64,000 nucleotides of DNA from Artocarpus heterophyllus (GCA_025403435.1 CM046344.1:23045652-23109651); one strand, 5' to 3'; positions 45,531-59,346 are shown, counted from the stretch's first letter. Numbers and translations: made by a program. Notes: generated by a model from the letters alone, not told the origin.

Positions 45531-47701
45531 TTTAACGCCCCAAAATTAATTAAGTGATATTAGAATGTAAAATGGTGGATTAGTGTGCCATAATGAATAT
45601 TTTAAACTTAATTTGATCATTTGGTGAAATTTTTTAATTTATAGTTGTTTTGATTATTTTAATGATTTTTAGTTGTTTCTAATTATTTTAATTGTCATTT
45701 TGAATATATGGAACAAAACCATTTGTCGGAAGTCAAATATATCCCGTTTTCCAAAACCATGGGCGGCGTACGGTTTTCACACAGTAAAACCACCCACTTT
45801 TTCTCTCTATTTATACCTCTCACTCTCCCTCTCTTTCACTCACGCCTCTCTCTCTCTCCTTCCCTCTCTTCCTCGCATCTCTCTCCCACTCACTCTGCCT
45901 CTCTCTTTCTCTCCCATTTTCTCCCAAAATTTTTCAATTAAATCGAGCCCCAAGCATCGGTTAGGTGGATTAGAGGCTCGGGAACGTGATTGACCAACAA
46001 AAAATGTGATTTAAAGCTTCAATTCAAGGTTAGTTTTTGAATTTCAAAACTTTTTCAATTTTTCTTGTATTTTGAAACTTAACCTTATTTGAACTTAGAA
46101 AACCTTTGATCCAAGTTAGGGAAACTTTGAGCAACTAGAATCTAAGCTTTGTTTGAAGAAAAACGAATTCGAATCAAGATTTTTCAATTTTCTCCATTTT
46201 TCTCCATTTTTGGATTTTCTTGGATTTTGTGTGCAAATCTTGTTTAAATGAGTTTAAAAGTATCTTATTATGTCTTTCTATCATCTATGATTGATTTCCA
46301 TGCTGGAGAACTGAGAAAAACAGGTTGAAATGAAGATTAAGGCTTGAAAGGCCAAGAACCCGTGCTTGGAAAATTCTAGAATTTTTAAGTTCGGTAGGCC
46401 AAATTCATACGTCCGGCAGGCCGAACCTAGAAAAGTTCGGCCGATCGGACCTGGTCTTCTGGCAGGCCAAACTGCAAAGTTCGGTTGTCCAAACCAGAGT
46501 GATCGGTAGGCCGATCGGGCATGTGAGATTTTGTGAATTTTTATCCATTTTTACTGTTTTGAACCCGGATTGAAATTTTAACTTTATAAAATGATTTTAT
46601 AAATACAAATGGCACACTAGGACACCATGAAATAGTTTAGCAATGTAGAATATCCTAAACTAAATTCTGATGACCTAGTTTCTATTTAAGGTCATTCGTG
46701 GTTCTGCGGAGCGAACGTATAGCAGACCGGAATTACGGTGTGAAACACTGGTACAAGTATTAAGGTAGGACTTCTACCCCTGTCCTTTAGTAAACCAATT
46801 TCAAATGATTTTGGCCTTAAAAAGGGTTTTTATCAAAATGTTTTCATCAGTTGTTTGAAAAAGGAAATTTTATCGATTATTTTTATAAACCGTGGATTGA
46901 GGTAAATTTCATAATGAACTCTGTAACGAATGTAAATGAAAATACTTGGTAAATGGGTTTTAAATACTTATAGAAAGGAATATAAGGGCATGATGCTATA
47001 TCAGAGATCGGGTCGTGTCGCGTGCAACCTTGGGGGTAGGTCCTGAAACCCAGATGGGCCACTACGGTGGTGTTATATATATAGTTTGCCCAGGAACAGA
47101 AAATGATGTTCTTTTTGGTCGATCAATAAACTGCTTAGGGTAAGACTAGTTTTGTTTAATTTTATTTATTCAAGTCTTTTTCTTAAGTAATTTCTTGAAT
47201 AATGAAATTTCCTTTTTAAAATTTAATGTTTCCTAAAAATTTAGTCCTACTGAGCTTTTAGCTCACATTTTATTTGTTTTCAAACCTTTCCCCCTTCTAG
47301 GTGGATTTCAGCTTAGGTTCGGAGAGGAGTCCACAGACAAGACACAGGAGAAGTAGAAGAACCTAATAAGTTATTTAAGTTATAAAATCAAGGCATGTAA
47401 CATTTTAACCTTCTCTTTACTTGGACTATGGTTGGAGTATAATACTGTCAGTACTATGTGTGTGCACAAGACGTGGGTTAGTGAGACCTATTCTCGTTTC
47501 TTTTATTTCTTTGCACTTTCTTATCATTTACTTTGATATTCTTATTTGTTTAATTATTATAAATGCTTGATCTAAAAGGGGCTTTAAAATTATCCATATT
47601 TTCATAATTAATTTAAATACTTAAACTCATGTTTTCACTAAATTCTCATTAATTAGCTTAATTAACCCGTCATGTCACCTCCTATACTTTGGGGCGTGAC
47701 A
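45531..47701 (+). mobile_element. Solo LTR of a gypsy-type element
   Basis: This 2171-bp insert begins TTTAACGCCCCAAAA and ends TTTGGGGCGTGACA. A near 5-bp target duplication flanks it (GGAAG on the left, AGAAG on the right). It has no coding region, so it is the product of recombination between two LTRs. The CGCCCC/GGGGCG ends and the 'ctactgagcttttagctcac' stem near the 3' end (about 47248-47268) resemble plant gypsy (Tekay/Del-like) LTRs. That class call is from memory. A CT-rich stretch lies at about 45816-45915. A TATA-like 'ttatatatatag' is at about 47074-47085. A palindrome array is at 46391-46514. Confidence 0.8.
46391..46514. repeat. Palindrome array inside the solo gypsy-type LTR
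   Basis: Units related to TCGGC-NN-GCCGA start at about 46391, 46413 (CCGGCAGGCCGA), 46437, 46459, 46481 and 46503 (TCGGTAGGCCGA). The spacings are 22, 24, 22, 22 and 22 bp. This is the same motif and period as in the copia family, in an LTR whose remaining sequence I could not align to copia. Confidence 0.85.
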
Positions 47702-49620
47702 AGAAGCTTGCGTGTTTATAGGATATCCAAAAGGGACTAAAAGGGGTTATTTCTATAACCCAAAGGAAAATAAAGTCATGGTTTCAACTAATGCAACTTT
47801 CCTTAAGGAGAGTTACATGGACGACTTTAAGCCTCGAAGCAAAGTGGTGCTTGAGGAGTTAAGGACTGAGCCAATCACTCTGGAGGTTCCAAATGAAACC
47901 ATTCCGATCAGTGTAAAAAAACCAAACGAACATAAATAACAACCTAAGGGGCTTCGGCGTAGTGGGAGGATCAGACGTCAACCTAAGAGGTATATATTCA
48001 ATAGGGAGGTCTTCTTGGCTGAATCGGATGAACACGACAGGGATCCTTATACTTACGCAGAGGCTATGAAGGATGTTGATTCAAAACTGTAGACAGAGGC
48101 CATGAACACAGAGATGAAGTCTATGGAGACTAATCAGGTCGGGGAGCTTATGGATCTTCCCGAAGGGGTAAAACCCATAGGATGTAAGTGGATCTACAAG
48201 AGGAAAAGAGGAGTGGATGGAAAGGTCGAAACCTTTAAGGCTAGACTGGTAGCTAAGGGTTATCTGCAAAAAGAAGGAATCGATTATGAGGAAAACTTTT
48301 TACCTATAGCCATGCTTAAGTCCATCCGGATTCTCTTGTCCATAGTTGCCGCTCTCGACTACGAGATTTGGCAGATGGATGTCAAGACGAATTTTGTGAA
48401 TGACTATCTTGATGACTCCATTTATGTGGAACAACCAGACGGGTTCAAGGTCAAGGGTCAAGAGGATAAGGTTTGTAAGATGCTAAAGTCAATTTATGGA
48501 CTTAAGTAGGCTTCTCGTTCTTGGAACATAAGGTTTGATCAGGTGATCAAGACTTATGGGTTCTCACAAAATGTGGATGAGCAATGTGTTTACAAACACA
48601 TTAAGGATACGAAGGTGGTTTTTCTATTGCTCTATGTAGATGACATTCTGCTAATTGGCAATGACATTGGGGCATTGTCATCTGTCAAATTATGGTTAAC
48701 TAAGCAGTTTGACATGAAGGACTTGGGTGAGGCTAATTTTGTTCTCAGTATCCAGATCTTTCGGGATAGGAAGAACAAAATGATAGCTTTGTCCCAGGCT
48801 GGCTACATAGATAAATTTCTCAGGAAGTTTGCAATGTAGGATTCCAAGAAAGGTGGGCAACCATCTAGGTCTAGAATTACTCTTTTTAAGAAAGACTCTC
48901 CAAAGTCTAATGAAGAAAGAGAATACATGAAGAAGGTGCCTTATGCTTCGGTAGTCGGTAGTCTCATGCATGCCATGCTTTGTACACGACCAGATATTTG
49001 TTATGTGATCGGGATTGTAAGTTGATTTCAAGCGAATCCAGGACCGAGCCATTGGGTTGCAGTTAAGCATATTTTCAAGTACCTGAGAAGGACTCGGGGG
49101 TATATGCTTGTGTATTCGGGTGAGGACTTGACTCCTCTAGGATATACTGACTCGAATTTTCAATCCTGTCTGGATTCTAGGAATCGACTTTGGGTTTTGT
49201 GTTTACTCTGGGGGGCATTGCCATCAGTTGGAGAAGTGTCAAGCAAGATTAAACTTCGGATTCAACGATGGACGCCGAGTATGTGGCAGCTAGTAATGCT
49301 TTGAAAGAGGCATTGTGGCTCCGCAAGTTCCTTGGAGATCTTGAGGTAGTTCCTAGTATGAATAAGGCGGTATCACTATACTGTGATAACAGTGCGGTGG
49401 TAGCTAATGCTAAGGAACCAAGATTTCACAAGAAGAGTAAGCATATTGATCAGAAGTATCATGTGATAAAGGACATCATTGAGGGCAGGCATGTCACGGT
49501 GTGCAAGATCGCGTCAGAGAATAATTTAGTTGATCCATTTACAAAGACACTTACTGGGAGAGTCTTCGAGAGGCATGTGGAAGCTATAAGGATGCGAGAT
49601 TTGTCATATTTACTCACTTA
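47702..49620 (+). pseudogene. copia integrase end, reverse transcriptase and RNase H of copy 4 (broken)
   Basis: The frame resumes after the solo LTR. A stop at about 47938 ends the first piece. The RT piece 48102-48509 keeps the catalytic Asp (QMDVKT) but ends in a TAG. The piece 48543-48839 keeps YVDD and ends in another TAG. A frameshift near 49180 splits RNase H. The last piece (49268-49621) runs to the normal stop and polypurine tract. Not functional. Confidence 0.9.
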
Positions 49621-49635
49621 GTGCAAGTGGGAGGT

Positions 49636-49709
49636 TGTTGGACATGTATGCCTTAAGGAGTAAAAATGTAATAAATTTTTAGAGACATTTTTATCAATAA
49701 AGAATTTAT
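49636..49709 (+). repeat. Truncated 3' LTR of copia copy 4
   Basis: It begins TGTTGGACATG after the polypurine tract and stops after 74 bp, where the LTR of copy 5 begins in the opposite orientation. Confidence 0.85.
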
Positions 49710-52700
49710 TATTGGAAAAATAGTACGAAGCAGAATTTTAAAAATTTTATATCAGAGTATTTTTCAAAACACAGGTTTGACATGCCATATGCATAAATTA
49801 ACTAGATCTTACTAACCTTTGAATGCTGAAGAACTCGCACAATCTGTGAGGAGAAGTAACGTTCCGAAAGAGCCTCAACCAACTAGTCTCTGTGCTATTC
49901 TCTATCCACGATCGGAGTGAGTGTGGTCTCACACATACAGCTCTTCCACCAAATGATTCTCCTTCCAACCAATTGAGAGAACCCAAAGCAAGTGTTCGTG
50001 ATTTGTGAACAAGAGCTCTCAGGGAGTTTCCAGATTCTCACCAGCAGAGTATCACTCTTAATCTCTCAATTGATCTTAATAACTTATGTGACTTACTCCC
50101 TATTTATAGAGGTTGGGTCTAGGGTCAGTCCTTATCAGATTAGGTCTCAAAAATTCAAATCAGAATCAAATTCGGATCAATATCTGATAAAATCCGTGTG
50201 AAAACGCATAATCTTATCCTTCGCACATCAACAGGCCGAACTTGAGGATCGGCATGCCGAACTGCCAAAAAAATATCTTAGCGAATCTTTTATTTTCTAC
50301 CTGAGATTCTATAGTATAAAGTCTTAGTTTTAATTCAAATAACCCGATAGAAAAGTTATCTAATTAAAACAACTTTATCTAGATAATCTCTAAGAAAATA
50401 AATGAATTCCTAATAATTCTACAAGTTTATCTTGATTTAATTTATTCAAAATTAAATCAACCGATAAACAGACAAGAATTATCCGATCCCAATAATTCAA
50501 CAAGTTTATCTTGAATTAATTTTATCACAAAATTAATTCAACCGATAAACAGACATGAAATATTTGACTCTTTCAAACTTTAACCAATCTAATAAATCTG
50601 AAATAAGTCATCAATTATTGGAAAAGCATGCAGTATCGTTACAGGATGTTGTGAGCTAACAAAAGGGACCAAATGGACCTATTGTTGGAAAAAGAGTGTG
50701 CAGTAGAATTTTTAAAAATTTTGTATCAGAGTAATTTCTAAAACACAAGTTTGACATGCTATATGCATAAATTAACCAGATCTTACTAACCTTTGTGTGC
50801 CGAAGAACCCTCGCAGAATGTGAAGAGAAGTAACGTTCCAAAAGAGCCTCAACCAACTGGTCTTCTTTGCTATTCTCTATCCACGACCGGAGTGAGTATG
50901 GGCTCACACGTATAGCTCTTCCACCAGGTGACTCTCCTTCCATCCAATCGAGAGAACCCAAAGCAAGTGTTCATGATTTGTGAACAAAAACTCTTAGGGA
51001 GTTTTCAGATTCTCACTAGCAGAGTATCACTCTTAATCTCTCAATTGATCTGAGTAACTCTTAAGACTTACTCCCTTTATATAGAGATTGGTCCTGGGGT
51101 CAGTCCTTATCAGATTAGGTCTCAAAAACTCGAAATAGAATTAAGTTTGGATCAATCTCTGATAAGATCCGCGTGGAAACGTGTGATCGTATCCTTCGCT
51201 GATCGGCAGGCCGAACATGTCCATCAGCAGGACGAACTGTCGAATAAAAAATGTCGCAAATCTTTTATTTTTCACCCGAGATTCTATAGGCTAAAGTCTC
51301 AGTTTTAATTCAAATAACCCAATAGAGAAGTTATCTAATCAAAACAAATTTATCTAGATAATCTCTAAGAAAATAAATAAATTCCCAATAATTCTACAAA
51401 TTTATCTTGATCTAATTTATCTAAAATTATATCAACCGATAAACAGACAAGAATTATTCGATCATTATAATTCAACAAGTTTATCTTGAATCAATTTTTC
51501 ACAAAATTAATTCAATCAATAAACATACATGAATTATTTGATTCTTCTAAATTTCAACCAATCTAATAAATCCGACATAAGTTACCAATTATTGGAAAAG
51601 CACGCCATGTCGTTACAGGACGTTGTGAGCTAGCAAAAGGGACCAAATGGACCTATATAGTTCAAGCTCCTAATAATTATCAAACCCAATATCCCAGATA
51701 TACATTTCATAATTATCAACTCCAACGCTACTCTACTAAAAGCTTGGAGCTGCACTCTCGAACTACATAGAATTACAAAGCTCGTATAGCTAAGTCTCCA
51801 TGACATACCATAGTGTATCGTATCCCTATATGATAATCCAAAATCAGCTTAAGGACAAGTTTTGTCTTACCTTCCTGATTATTTTTATCTTACATTCTAT
51901 TATCTCACCATCAGAAAACTTACTATCTAATGACAGTATACCATTCGGTTACACCTATGCATCCAAATGGTTGAGCGCTTCAGTTTTCCAATTACAGGAT
52001 AACGCATATAAGAGGATATCATTACTCCTAAAGAAGAGTTATGGATTCCATATCTATGAATAACAGGTCTACACCATCAAGAGTCATGCCTCCAACGTAC
52101 CGGCATACATACCACTATTAAGATGTGGGTGTCACCCTTTGGTACATCAAAAGACACAAGCCAAGACAATGGGCTCACTATTCATCTCAGGATTAAGATA
52201 CAACACAAATGATTGTCTAAAGTGAATCGATTTGCCGAGACAGAATTATTAATCCAAATCAATTCACTTTATCTCCCGATCCAACACATCGTCACCTATG
52301 ACAACGTGCCAATGTTTCTATTCACTGAGTCCACCTTCGATGATCAAGACAAACCATCTCCCAAAAGGGATATAGACAATATAACAATCTTTGCATGAAT
52401 AAAGCTCCCAACTTTATTTTCTCGATTGCGGATCGTATGATTTAGACCATCACCTTAAGAATCGTGTCTTCCGCATACTCTGTCTATCATATGCCCAATT
52501 CTTAAGGCTTAGACCGATAGTCTTAGACTATTGTTTACTTAACATACATTCAACAAATATGAATGTAAAGAGGACAAGATTTGGTATATAAATAATAAAT
52601 AAATTCTTTATTAATAAAAATGTCTCCAAAAAACTTATTACATTTTTCCTCCTTAGGGCATACATGTCTAACACCTATATAGTTCAAGCTCCCGATAATT

Positions 52701-53687
52701 ACAAAACCCAATATCCTAGATATTCATTTCATAATTATCAACTCCAAAGCTACTCCACTAAAAGCTTGGAGCTGCACTCTCGAACTACATAGAATTATGA
52801 AGCCCGTATAGCTAAGTCTCTATGACATATCATAGTATATCGTATCCACAATGGATTATCCATAATCGGCTTAAGGACAAGTTTTGTCTTACCTTCTCGA
52901 TTATTTTTATCTTACGTTCTATTATCTCAACATCGAAAAACTTACCATCCAAGGACAGTATACCATTCAGATACACGTATGTATCAAAATGGTTGAACGC
53001 CCTAGTTTTTCAATTACAGGATAACGCATATAAGAGGATATCACTACTCCTGAAGAGGTGCTATGGATTCCATATCTATGAATAACAGGTCTACGCTATC
53101 AAGAATCATGCCTCCAACATACCAGCATACATACCACTACTAAGATATGGGTGTCACCCTTTGGTACATCAAAAGACTAAGTCAAGACAACAGGTATTCA
53201 TCTCAGGATTAAGATACAATACAAATGATTGTCTAAAGTAAATCGATTTGTCGTGACAGAATTATTAATTCAAATCAATTCACTTTATGTTTTGATCCAA
53301 TACATCGTCACCTATGACAACGTGACAATGTTTCTATTCACGAGTCTATCTCCGATGGTCAAGACAAACCATCTCCTAATAGGGATATAGACAACATAAC
53401 AAGCTTTACATGAATAAAGCGCCCAACTTTATTCCCTCGATTGTAGGTCTTATGATTTAGACCATCACCTTAAGAATCGTGTCTTCCGTATAGTCTGTCC
53501 ATCATATGCCCAATTCTTAAGGTTTAGACCAACAGTCTCAGACTTTTGTTTACTTAACATACATTTAACAAACATGAACGTAAAGAGGGCAAGATTTGGT
53601 ATATAAATAATAAATAAATTCTTTATTGATAAAAATGTGTCCAAAAACTTATTACATTTTTACTCCTTAGGGCATACATTTCTAGCA
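49710..53687 (-). repeat. 3' LTR of copia copy 5, split by a solo LTR
   Basis: The LTR sequence is in two parts, 49710-50682 and 52679-53687, totalling about 1.98 kb. It ends 'tctagca' before the polypurine tract. Array remnants lie at about 50222-50265. The antisense frame is open at 52822-53085. Confidence 0.9.
50683..52673 (-). mobile_element. Solo LTR of the main copia family (copy 6)
   Basis: This 1991-bp LTR starts TGTTGG and ends TCTAACA. It is inserted inside the LTR of copy 5 with a perfect CCTAT target duplication (50678-50682 and 52674-52678). There is no internal sequence, so it arose by LTR-LTR recombination after insertion. Array remnants lie at about 51199-51242, and the antisense frame is open at 51800-52063. 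Confidence 0.95.
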
Positions 53688-56600
53688 ATCTCCCACTTGC
53701 ACTCAGTGAGTAAATATGACAAATCTCGCATCCCCATAGCTTTCAGATGTCTTTCAAAGACTTTCCTAGTAAGTATCTTCGTAAATGGATTATCTAAATT
53801 GTCCTCTGACATGATCTTGTACACCGTGACATGCCTACCCTCAATGAAGTCCGTTATCACATGATACTTCCAATCAATATGCTTACTCTTCTTGTGAAAT
53901 CTTGGTTCCTTAGCATTAGCTACCGCCACACTGTTATCACAATATAGTGATACCACCTTATCCGTACCAGGAACTACCTCAAGATCCCCAAGGAACTTAC
54001 GGAGCCACACTGCTTCTTTGGAAGCATCACTAGTTGCCACATACTCGGCCTCCATCGTTGAATCCAAAGTGCAATCTTGTTTCACACTTCTCCAACTGAT
54101 GGAACCGCCGCCTAAAGTAAACACAAAACCCGAAGTCAATTTCCTAGAATCTAGACAGCATTGAAAATCCGAGTCAGTATATCCTAGAGGAGTCAAGTCC
54201 TTACCCGAATAAACAAGCATATACCCTCGAGTCATTCTCAGGTACTTGAAAATATGCTTTACCATAACCCAATGGTTCGGTCCTGAATCCGCCTGAAATC
54301 GACTTACAATCCCGACCGCATAACAAATATCCGGTCGTGTGCAAAGCATGGCATACATGAGACTACCCACTACTGAAACATAAGGCACCTTCTTCATGCA
54401 TTCTCTTTCTTCATTAGACTTTGGAGAGTCTTTCTTAGAAAGAGTAATTCCAGACCTAGATAGTTGCCCCCCACCTTTCTTGGAATCCTGCATTGCAAAC
54501 CTCCTGAGAATTTTATCTATGTAGCTAGCCTAGGACAAAGCTATCATTTTGTTCTTCCTATACTAAAAAATCTAGATACCGAGAACAAAATTAGCCTCAC
54601 CCAAGTCCTTCATGTCAAACTAGTTGGTCAACCATAATTTGACCGATGACAATGTCCCAATGTCATTGCCAATTAACAGAGTGTCATCTACATAGAGCAG
54701 TAGAAAAATCACTTTCCCATCTTTAATGTGTTTGTAAACACATGGCTCATCCACATTTTGTGAGAACCCATAAGTCTTGATCACCTGATCAAATTTTATG
54801 TTCCAAGAACGAGAAGCCTACTTAAGTCCACAAATTGACTTTAGCAGCTTACAAACCTTACCTTCTTGACCGTTGACCTTGAACCTGTCTGGTTGTTCCA
54901 TATAAATGGACTCATTAAGATAGCCATTTAGAAAAGCCGTCTTAAAATCCATCTGCCAAATCTCATAGTCAACAGCAGCAGCTATGGACAAGAGAATCTG
55001 GATGGACTTAAGCATGGCTACAGGCAAAAAGGTTTCCTCATAATCGATTCCTTCCTTTTGCATACAACCCTTAGCTACTAGTCTAGCCTTAAAGGTTTCA
55101 ACCTTTCCATCCACTCCCCTTTTCCTCTTGTAGATCCACTTATACCCTATAGGTTTTACTCCTTCTGGAAGATCCATAAGCTCCCAGACCTGATTTGTCG
55201 CCATAAACTTCATCTCTGTTGTCATGGCCTTTGTCTAGAGTTTTGAATAAACATCCTCCATAGCCTCTGCGTAAGTATAAGGATCCCTGTCATGTTTATC
55301 CGGTTCAGCCAAAAAGACTTCCCCATTGAACATACACCTCTTAGGTTGGTGCCGGATCCTTCCACTGCGTCGAAGCCCCTCAGGTTGTTCTTCAGGTTTG
55401 TTTGGTTTTTCTACACTGATCGAAACAGTTTCATTCAGAACCTCCAAAGTGATCGGATCACTCCTTAACTCCTCAAGCACCACTTTGCTTCAAGGCTTAA
55501 AGTTGTCCATGTAACTTTCCTCAAGGAAAGTTGCATTAGTTGAAACCACGACTTTATTTTCCTTTGGGTTGTAGAAATAACCCCCTTTAGTCCCTTTTGG
55601 ATATTCTACAAACACGCAAACTTCTGAATGTGCTTCCAACTTATTCTCATCCTTAAACAAGACATGAGCAGGACATCCCCATGCGCGAATATGGTTTAAG
55701 GATGTCTTCTTGCCCGTCCACAACTCGTGAGGCGTTTTAGGGACCGATTTTGAAGGCACATTGTTCAAAAGATAACATGCGGTTTGTAATACATATCCCA
55801 AAAAGGATAAAGCAATGATGAATAACTCATCATGGACCTGACCATGTCCAATAAAGTCTTATTCCTTCTCTCCGCTATGTCATTCTGCTGCGGTGTGCCC
55901 GGCGTAGTCAAATGGGATAAAATCCCATTCTCTAATAAGTGTCCCAAGAACTTATTAGAAAGGTATTCTCCACCTCTATCGGATCGAAGTACCTTTATGG
56001 GTCCACCCAATTGCTTTTCTACTTCAGCCCGAAACTCCCTAAACTTGTCAAAAGTTTCGCTTTTGTGGTGCATCAGGTACACATACCCATACCTTGAGTA
56101 ATCGTCAATAAAAGTGACAAAGTACTTACACCCTCCTCGTGCTCGGATGTTCATTGGTCCACAAACATCACTATGTACGAGTTCTAGAACCCCTTCGGCC
56201 CTATTGTCCTTAGACCCGAATGGTCTTTTTGTCATTTTACCCTCCAAACAAGATTCACATTGAGGTATAGATTCCACCTTTCAGTGACGTAGAGGTCCAT
56301 CCCTTACCAACCTTCGAATCCTATTCAAGTTAGTATGACCAAGGTGCAAATGCCAAAGATAAGTCTTATTAGAGTGAGAAGTTTTAAGCCTTTTAGAGTT
56401 ATTATCATTCATCTCAGCATTAAGCAGTAAGTCCATCTTAGGTTTTATAAAATATAGATTATTTTGCATCCATCTAGAGTAGATAAAAGATTTGTTTTTA
56501 CGAATCACCACTTTATCATTAAAAGAAACCAAATAGGAGTCTTTAAACACACAAGCTACAAAAATTAAATTCCTTTTAAATTTAGGAACATAAAAACAAT

Positions 56601-57656
56601 CACGTAAAATTAAATTCCTATAATTATCAAAGTAAAGATGGACGTCTCCCACTGCTTCCACTAAGACCAAGGATCCATCGTCCATCCGAAACGTGAAGTC
56701 TTCATATAGCAGACTTCTCATTTCTTTGAACCTCTACAGAGAAACACAAACATGATTAGTTGCACTGGAATCTATGACCCAAATGTCATCAGATTCCTCA
56801 ACCAAACAAGTTTTTAAATACAAAAGATCACACCTACCTCCTTTAGAAAGGAAGTCCTTGCAATGCTTCTTGATGTGCCCGACCTTCCCACAGAAGAAGC
56901 ACGTAAGCTTCTTCGGGTTCTTCTTCTTCTTTTTCTTGCTCTTGGTACTAGCAGGAATAAAAGACTTCCCGTTCTTAGCCTGTTGCTTCATTCCATTCCC
57001 AAAATTGGGATTGGAACCAGAAGCAGCTACCTTGTTTGCCTCACCACCAGCAGGACACTCCTTGATTAGCAGTTCAAACTGCTATAACTGTTTCATTAAT
57101 TCTATTAAGATCATATCTCGTCTATTGCTCAAATTAAAAGTAGCTCTAAATGGAATAAAATCCTTTGATAGAGTCTCAAAGACCATAGTCATCTGAGTTT
57201 CAGCATTGATGTCGGCTCCATTGGTTTGAGTCTCAGCGAGGTAACCTATGACCAACATCATGTGCTCCTTTACAAATGTCCCCGGCCTTTGCTTATAGTT
57301 AAGAAGTTTTTGAAGCACCCATTGCCACTTTTTTATGGCCCGGCCTCCAAACATGTCTTCAAGATTATCCAAGATCTGCTTCGTAGTCTCATAATCTTGA
57401 TGTTGAGCCTACAGCACATTTTAATGGTAGCCATAACATAGCAACAGGCCTAATCATTTGCATCTTTCCAGCGATCATACACTTGGAATTGCTCATTAGT
57501 GGAGTCTCTCATAGGCTCGGGAGGACAAAGGGTTGTCAGGACAAATTTCAGTTTCTCAAAGGAGAGAACGATATCCAGGTTTCGTTTCCAATCATTATAA
57601 TTCTCTCCGGTTAATAGGTTTTTGTCAAGTATCAAAGATAATGTGTTTTGAGACAT
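53688..57656 (-). pseudogene. copia gag-pol of copy 5 (broken)
   Basis: The gag start is equivalent to 57656. Open pieces in order are gag (57450-57656, 57082-57372), zinc knuckle and protease (56734-56991), integrase (56281-56721, 55765-56277, 55490-55801), reverse transcriptase (54818-55225) and RNase H (53660-54493). Stops and small shifts separate them. The zinc knuckle [14 protein letters not shown] is intact. The protease site Asp-Ser-Gly has become Asp-Ser-Ser. The final stop codon has mutated to Glu, so the last frame runs on through the polypurine tract into the LTR. Not functional. Confidence 0.9.
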
Positions 57657-58611
57657 TTTTAATCTACAATAAAGAATCATATACCAAACATAAGCAACAT
57701 ATCATAATAATTTAGTAAGATAACACAATCATATAAAAACATACAAATGTGTTTATGTATTAAAACCTTGAAAATATCACAACCTTACAACGATAATTCC
57801 CAACTCATAATTCAACAAGCTCCCAGGGGAGTCATGTCAAATTCAATCAAGAACACGGATCCGCTCCTGATTAATAGATGCCATCCAAGACCCGTATGAT
57901 CTAGCATATATTAATAATCGTTTCTTTGGCCATTAATTTCATTAACAGACCTCCTAGGGGAGGTTAATAATAAAATTAATGTGAGTGTATAACCATCATT
58001 TCAATATTTTATCCATGATTGATGATCACTACCTAGGAGTGTGCAACCATAAATCATGCTGAAATACCTTATCCTCTTAGATATCCAATCTAGTACATGA
58101 TAGAAATCCCTTCCTAGGGGTTAGGACTACCATGTTCTTCCTATGGACTAAAGATGGAGGTCGTAGGTCCTCTCTTCAAAAACCTTCCCCCACTCAATCA
58201 TTTGAAATCAAGGTTTTATTTTAAGAGACATGCATGAACAATTTTAATATGAGTGGCACCCCTATTCTATATGACATGTTATCAATATACATGGCAAATT
58301 ATATTATAATGCAGACAAGCAAAGCAATCAAGCAAAATAATAATAACCATAATATTATGGTTCCACCCTAGAGAATAGAAATCAAAGATTACAAGAGAAT
58401 AATCAAAACATATTATCGATTCTTAATCCTTGAATCCTCAAGTTGTATCCTTCTTCATATAATGTCCACCTTCAAGTATTCAAATCTGCATGAATTGAAT
58501 ACCTCATATTTTCGGTCATATCCAAATTCAATGTTTCTCAGAATTGTCGCAAAAATAAAATTAAAACTGCATTGAAAAACCATATTTTCTAGAAAAATTT
58601 CCAGCTCTTTA

Positions 58612-58813
58612 CCGGCAAGCTGATTTGGGTGATTGGCCTGCCAGTCATGACCCATCGGCCTATCGATGCATGAAAGAAAGGCCTGCCAAACTGGAAGTTT
58701 GGCCTGCCGCCAGAGCCTCCTAATATTTGCCCTACTATTGGCCTACCAACCTCACGTTCGTCCTACCGATCTGCGACCATCGGCCTGCCGAACTGGATGG
58801 TTCGGCATGTCGA
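58612..58813. repeat. Leader palindrome array of copy 5
   Basis: Decayed units start at about 58612, 58633, 58655, 58677, 58699, 58738, 58758, 58780 and 58802. The 21-22 bp spacing and the single 39-bp gap are preserved. Confidence 0.8.
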
Positions 58814-59331
58814 CTGAGCAAAACTCACCCTTTCTAGAAAATACAATTTTTAATGCACTTCATCAATTTTATTTTCAACAATTCAAAAACATAAAATTAG
58901 AGACTCAAGAAATACCCAAAAGTTCCATCATCTATCTTCTAGATCTACCTTCTAGATTCATCTTCTAGATTTGTCTTCTCCAAATAATTATTTAATTATA
59001 AAATTCTTACAAATTTAAAAAATAAATAATAATTCCTAGATAGAGATGATAGTTTGCCATCTAATTATATGAAAGACCTAGATACACATTCTAACCTCTA
59101 AGGAACTATAACCAGTATTAATTAATTAATTAATTAATAATTAAATAACCATTTAATCAACGATAATAAATTAATGAACATTCACCACATAATCTATGAC
59201 AACATATAAAATATATAGAAACCTAGAGTGCCAACTCTCTATAAAATTAAATTCAAGCATAGGAGAGATTAAGATCACAAAATTTATACATATAATATGA
59301 TTACAAACTCGTAAATTTATGTAAAAATCAG

Positions 59332-59344
59332 GTCCCTGATACCA
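59332..59344 (-). other. Primer-binding site of copia copy 5 (mutated)
   Basis: On the minus strand it reads TGGTATCAGGGAC, with changes from the Met-tRNA-complementary sequence near its 3' side. Confidence 0.75.
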
Positions 59345-59346
59345 AT

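Larger units (their letters stand above)
39967..49709 (+). mobile_element. Copia copy 4 (plus strand, broken, with nested solo LTR)
   Basis: This is the same family as copy 2 but in the opposite orientation. It has a full 5' LTR (39967-41993), leader, gag-pol (43495-49620), a polypurine tract (about 49623-49634) and only 74 bp of 3' LTR (49636-49709). Copy 5 abuts there. A 2.2 kb solo LTR of another type interrupts integrase at 45531-47701. The 3' LTR was probably cut when copy 5 inserted into it. Confidence 0.9.

Noticed and set aside
45708..45993. Ser/Leu-rich ORFs in the solo LTR
   Set aside because: They arise from a CT-rich tract (about 45816-45915) in a non-coding LTR.
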